NCBI RefSeq assembly: GCF_000467125.1 | Contig: NZ_BATJ01000011.1 | Coordinates: 62,001 to 126,000 of the forward strand | Origin: Vibrio proteolyticus NBRC 13287 | Lineage (GTDB): Bacteria; Pseudomonadota; Gammaproteobacteria; Enterobacterales; Vibrionaceae | Direction: 5' to 3' | Length of the DNA stretch: 64,000 nucleotides | Shown here: in pieces, positions 63,563 through 64,000 of the stretch | Position numbering within the stretch: position 1 is the stretch's first letter | How the letters are laid out: each line of letters opens with the position of its first letter | Notes under the pieces: model-generated | Told to the model about the DNA's origin: nothing | Databases searched by the model: none | Seen by the model: the letters and a program-made list of their open reading frames with translations, nothing else | Made by a program: the position numbers and the translations under genes

Positions 63563-64000
63563 ATGTATTTCAATATTCAGAGGTTCTCGACCCACGATGG
63601 TGATGGTATTCGCACCATTCTGTTTCTGAAGGGATGCAGTCTGTCCTGTCCTTGGTGCCAAAACCCAGAAAGCCGCAGTGAAAAGCACTCTCTTCTGTTT
63701 GATGAGCGCAGTTGTATGGCGGACTGCCAGCTTTGTGTGTCAGCTTATAAACAAACCGTAAACGGCGACATGGCGAACGATGGTATCCGACGCATTGACG
63801 ATCACATCATCATCAATCGAAACGTCATGAGCGAAACGCAGATCATTGCGCTGCGAAACGTATGTCCAACACAAGCGCTCAGCATATGTGGAGAAGCGGC
63901 GAAATCGGACGACCTGTTTGAGGTGTTGATGAAAGACAAGCCTTTCTACGATCAAAGCCAAGGTGGCGTGACGTTTTCTGGTGGCGAGCCGCTGATGCAG
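63563..64000 (+). CDS. Glycyl-radical-enzyme activating protein (radical SAM), cut by the right edge
   Basis: The first 146 codons are present. Radical-SAM CxxxCxxC is at Cys25/29/32 (LKGCSLSCPWCQNPES). A second cluster follows: Cys51/55/58 (SCMADCQLC) and NVCPTQALSICG, the ferredoxin-like insert of PflC/HpdA-type activases. GGVTFSGGEPLMQ closes the window. It would install the radical in a PFL-like partner, probably encoded just beyond the edge. AAGAGGCGG precedes the ATG. FNR control is expected for this oxygen-sensitive system. Confidence 0.92.
   Translation, partial: MYFNIQRFSTHDGDGIRTILFLKGCSLSCPWCQNPESRSEKHSLLFDERSCMADCQLCVSAYKQTVNGDMANDGIRRIDDHIIINRNVMSETQIIALRNVCPTQALSICGEAAKSDDLFEVLMKDKPFYDQSQGGVTFSGGEPLMQ

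Noticed and set aside
1..64000. Prophage, insertion sequence, integron or CRISPR array
   Set aside because: No transposase, integrase, terminal repeats or regularly spaced repeats were seen; all blocks are ordinary chromosomal operons.

Overview
The window reads as a gamma-proteobacterial chromosome of the genus Vibrio. A Qrr quorum-sensing small RNA with a sigma-54 promoter, the KtrAB potassium-uptake pair, Vibrio-type small proteins and moderate GC with ordinary E. coli-like codon use all point there. The V. fluvialis/V. furnissii group is plausible but not proven. There are no rRNA, tRNA or ribosomal-protein genes, no insertion sequences, no prophage and no CRISPR array. Most genes are transport, regulation and central-carbon accessory functions, which would suit the second chromosome of a Vibrio (inference).

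Layout. 1-1050: mdtJI spermidine-type SMR exporter. 1061-5574: a divergent gluconate/Entner-Doudoroff locus (gntK-edd against gntP-eda) around two tandem GntR boxes. 5699-8018: ahpCF peroxidase system. 8017-15170: LysR/MFS pair, a C4-dicarboxylate transporter, a TetR regulator facing an MBL hydrolase across twin operators, and another MFS pump. 15172-18003: an unlisted 53-residue membrane protein, ktrAB and a DUF2850 protein. 18173-25174: ABC1 kinase-like protein, ppnP, pirin, a tail-anchored basic protein, LysR/DMT exporter, a periplasmic protein and an AlkB dioxygenase. 25412-29851: a CHASE-GGDEF cyclase, a DUF962 protein, the Qrr sRNA, and a large XRE regulator divergent from an unknown Cys/His-rich protein. 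29910-33336: ppsR/ppsA. 33345-38931: AraC/AhpD-like operon, LuxR-type regulator, cold-shock protein, a 48-residue protein, tyrS and a LysR. 39074-43725: an MBL-fold protein with a damaged metal site, a Bcr-type pump, trhO and an S33 peptidase. 44118-48265: an electrophile/quinone reduction cluster (OYE, nfsB, quinol monooxygenase, quinone reductase, LysR). 48338-56874: an OmpA-family porin and a six-gene AaeXAB-like efflux operon carrying a potassium channel and an AI-2E-family permease. 57256-62374: DMT exporter, GNAT acetyltransferase and creBCD. 62674-64000: fructose-6-phosphate aldolase divergent from a glycyl-radical-enzyme activase, cut by the right edge, with a perfect FNR box between them.

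How it works together. Several units are self-contained regulatory circuits visible in the DNA: GntR boxes between the gluconate operons; paired TetR operators; a LuxO/sigma-54-driven Qrr gene; four 11-bp-phased direct repeats upstream of creD, matching the spacing of CreB sites; and an FNR palindrome at the anaerobic locus. The strongest non-coding finding is the Qrr gene at 27429-27538. The most unusual coding context is the efflux operon with channel genes and the XRE regulator with a degenerate HExxH-like site plus a C-terminal four-cysteine cluster.
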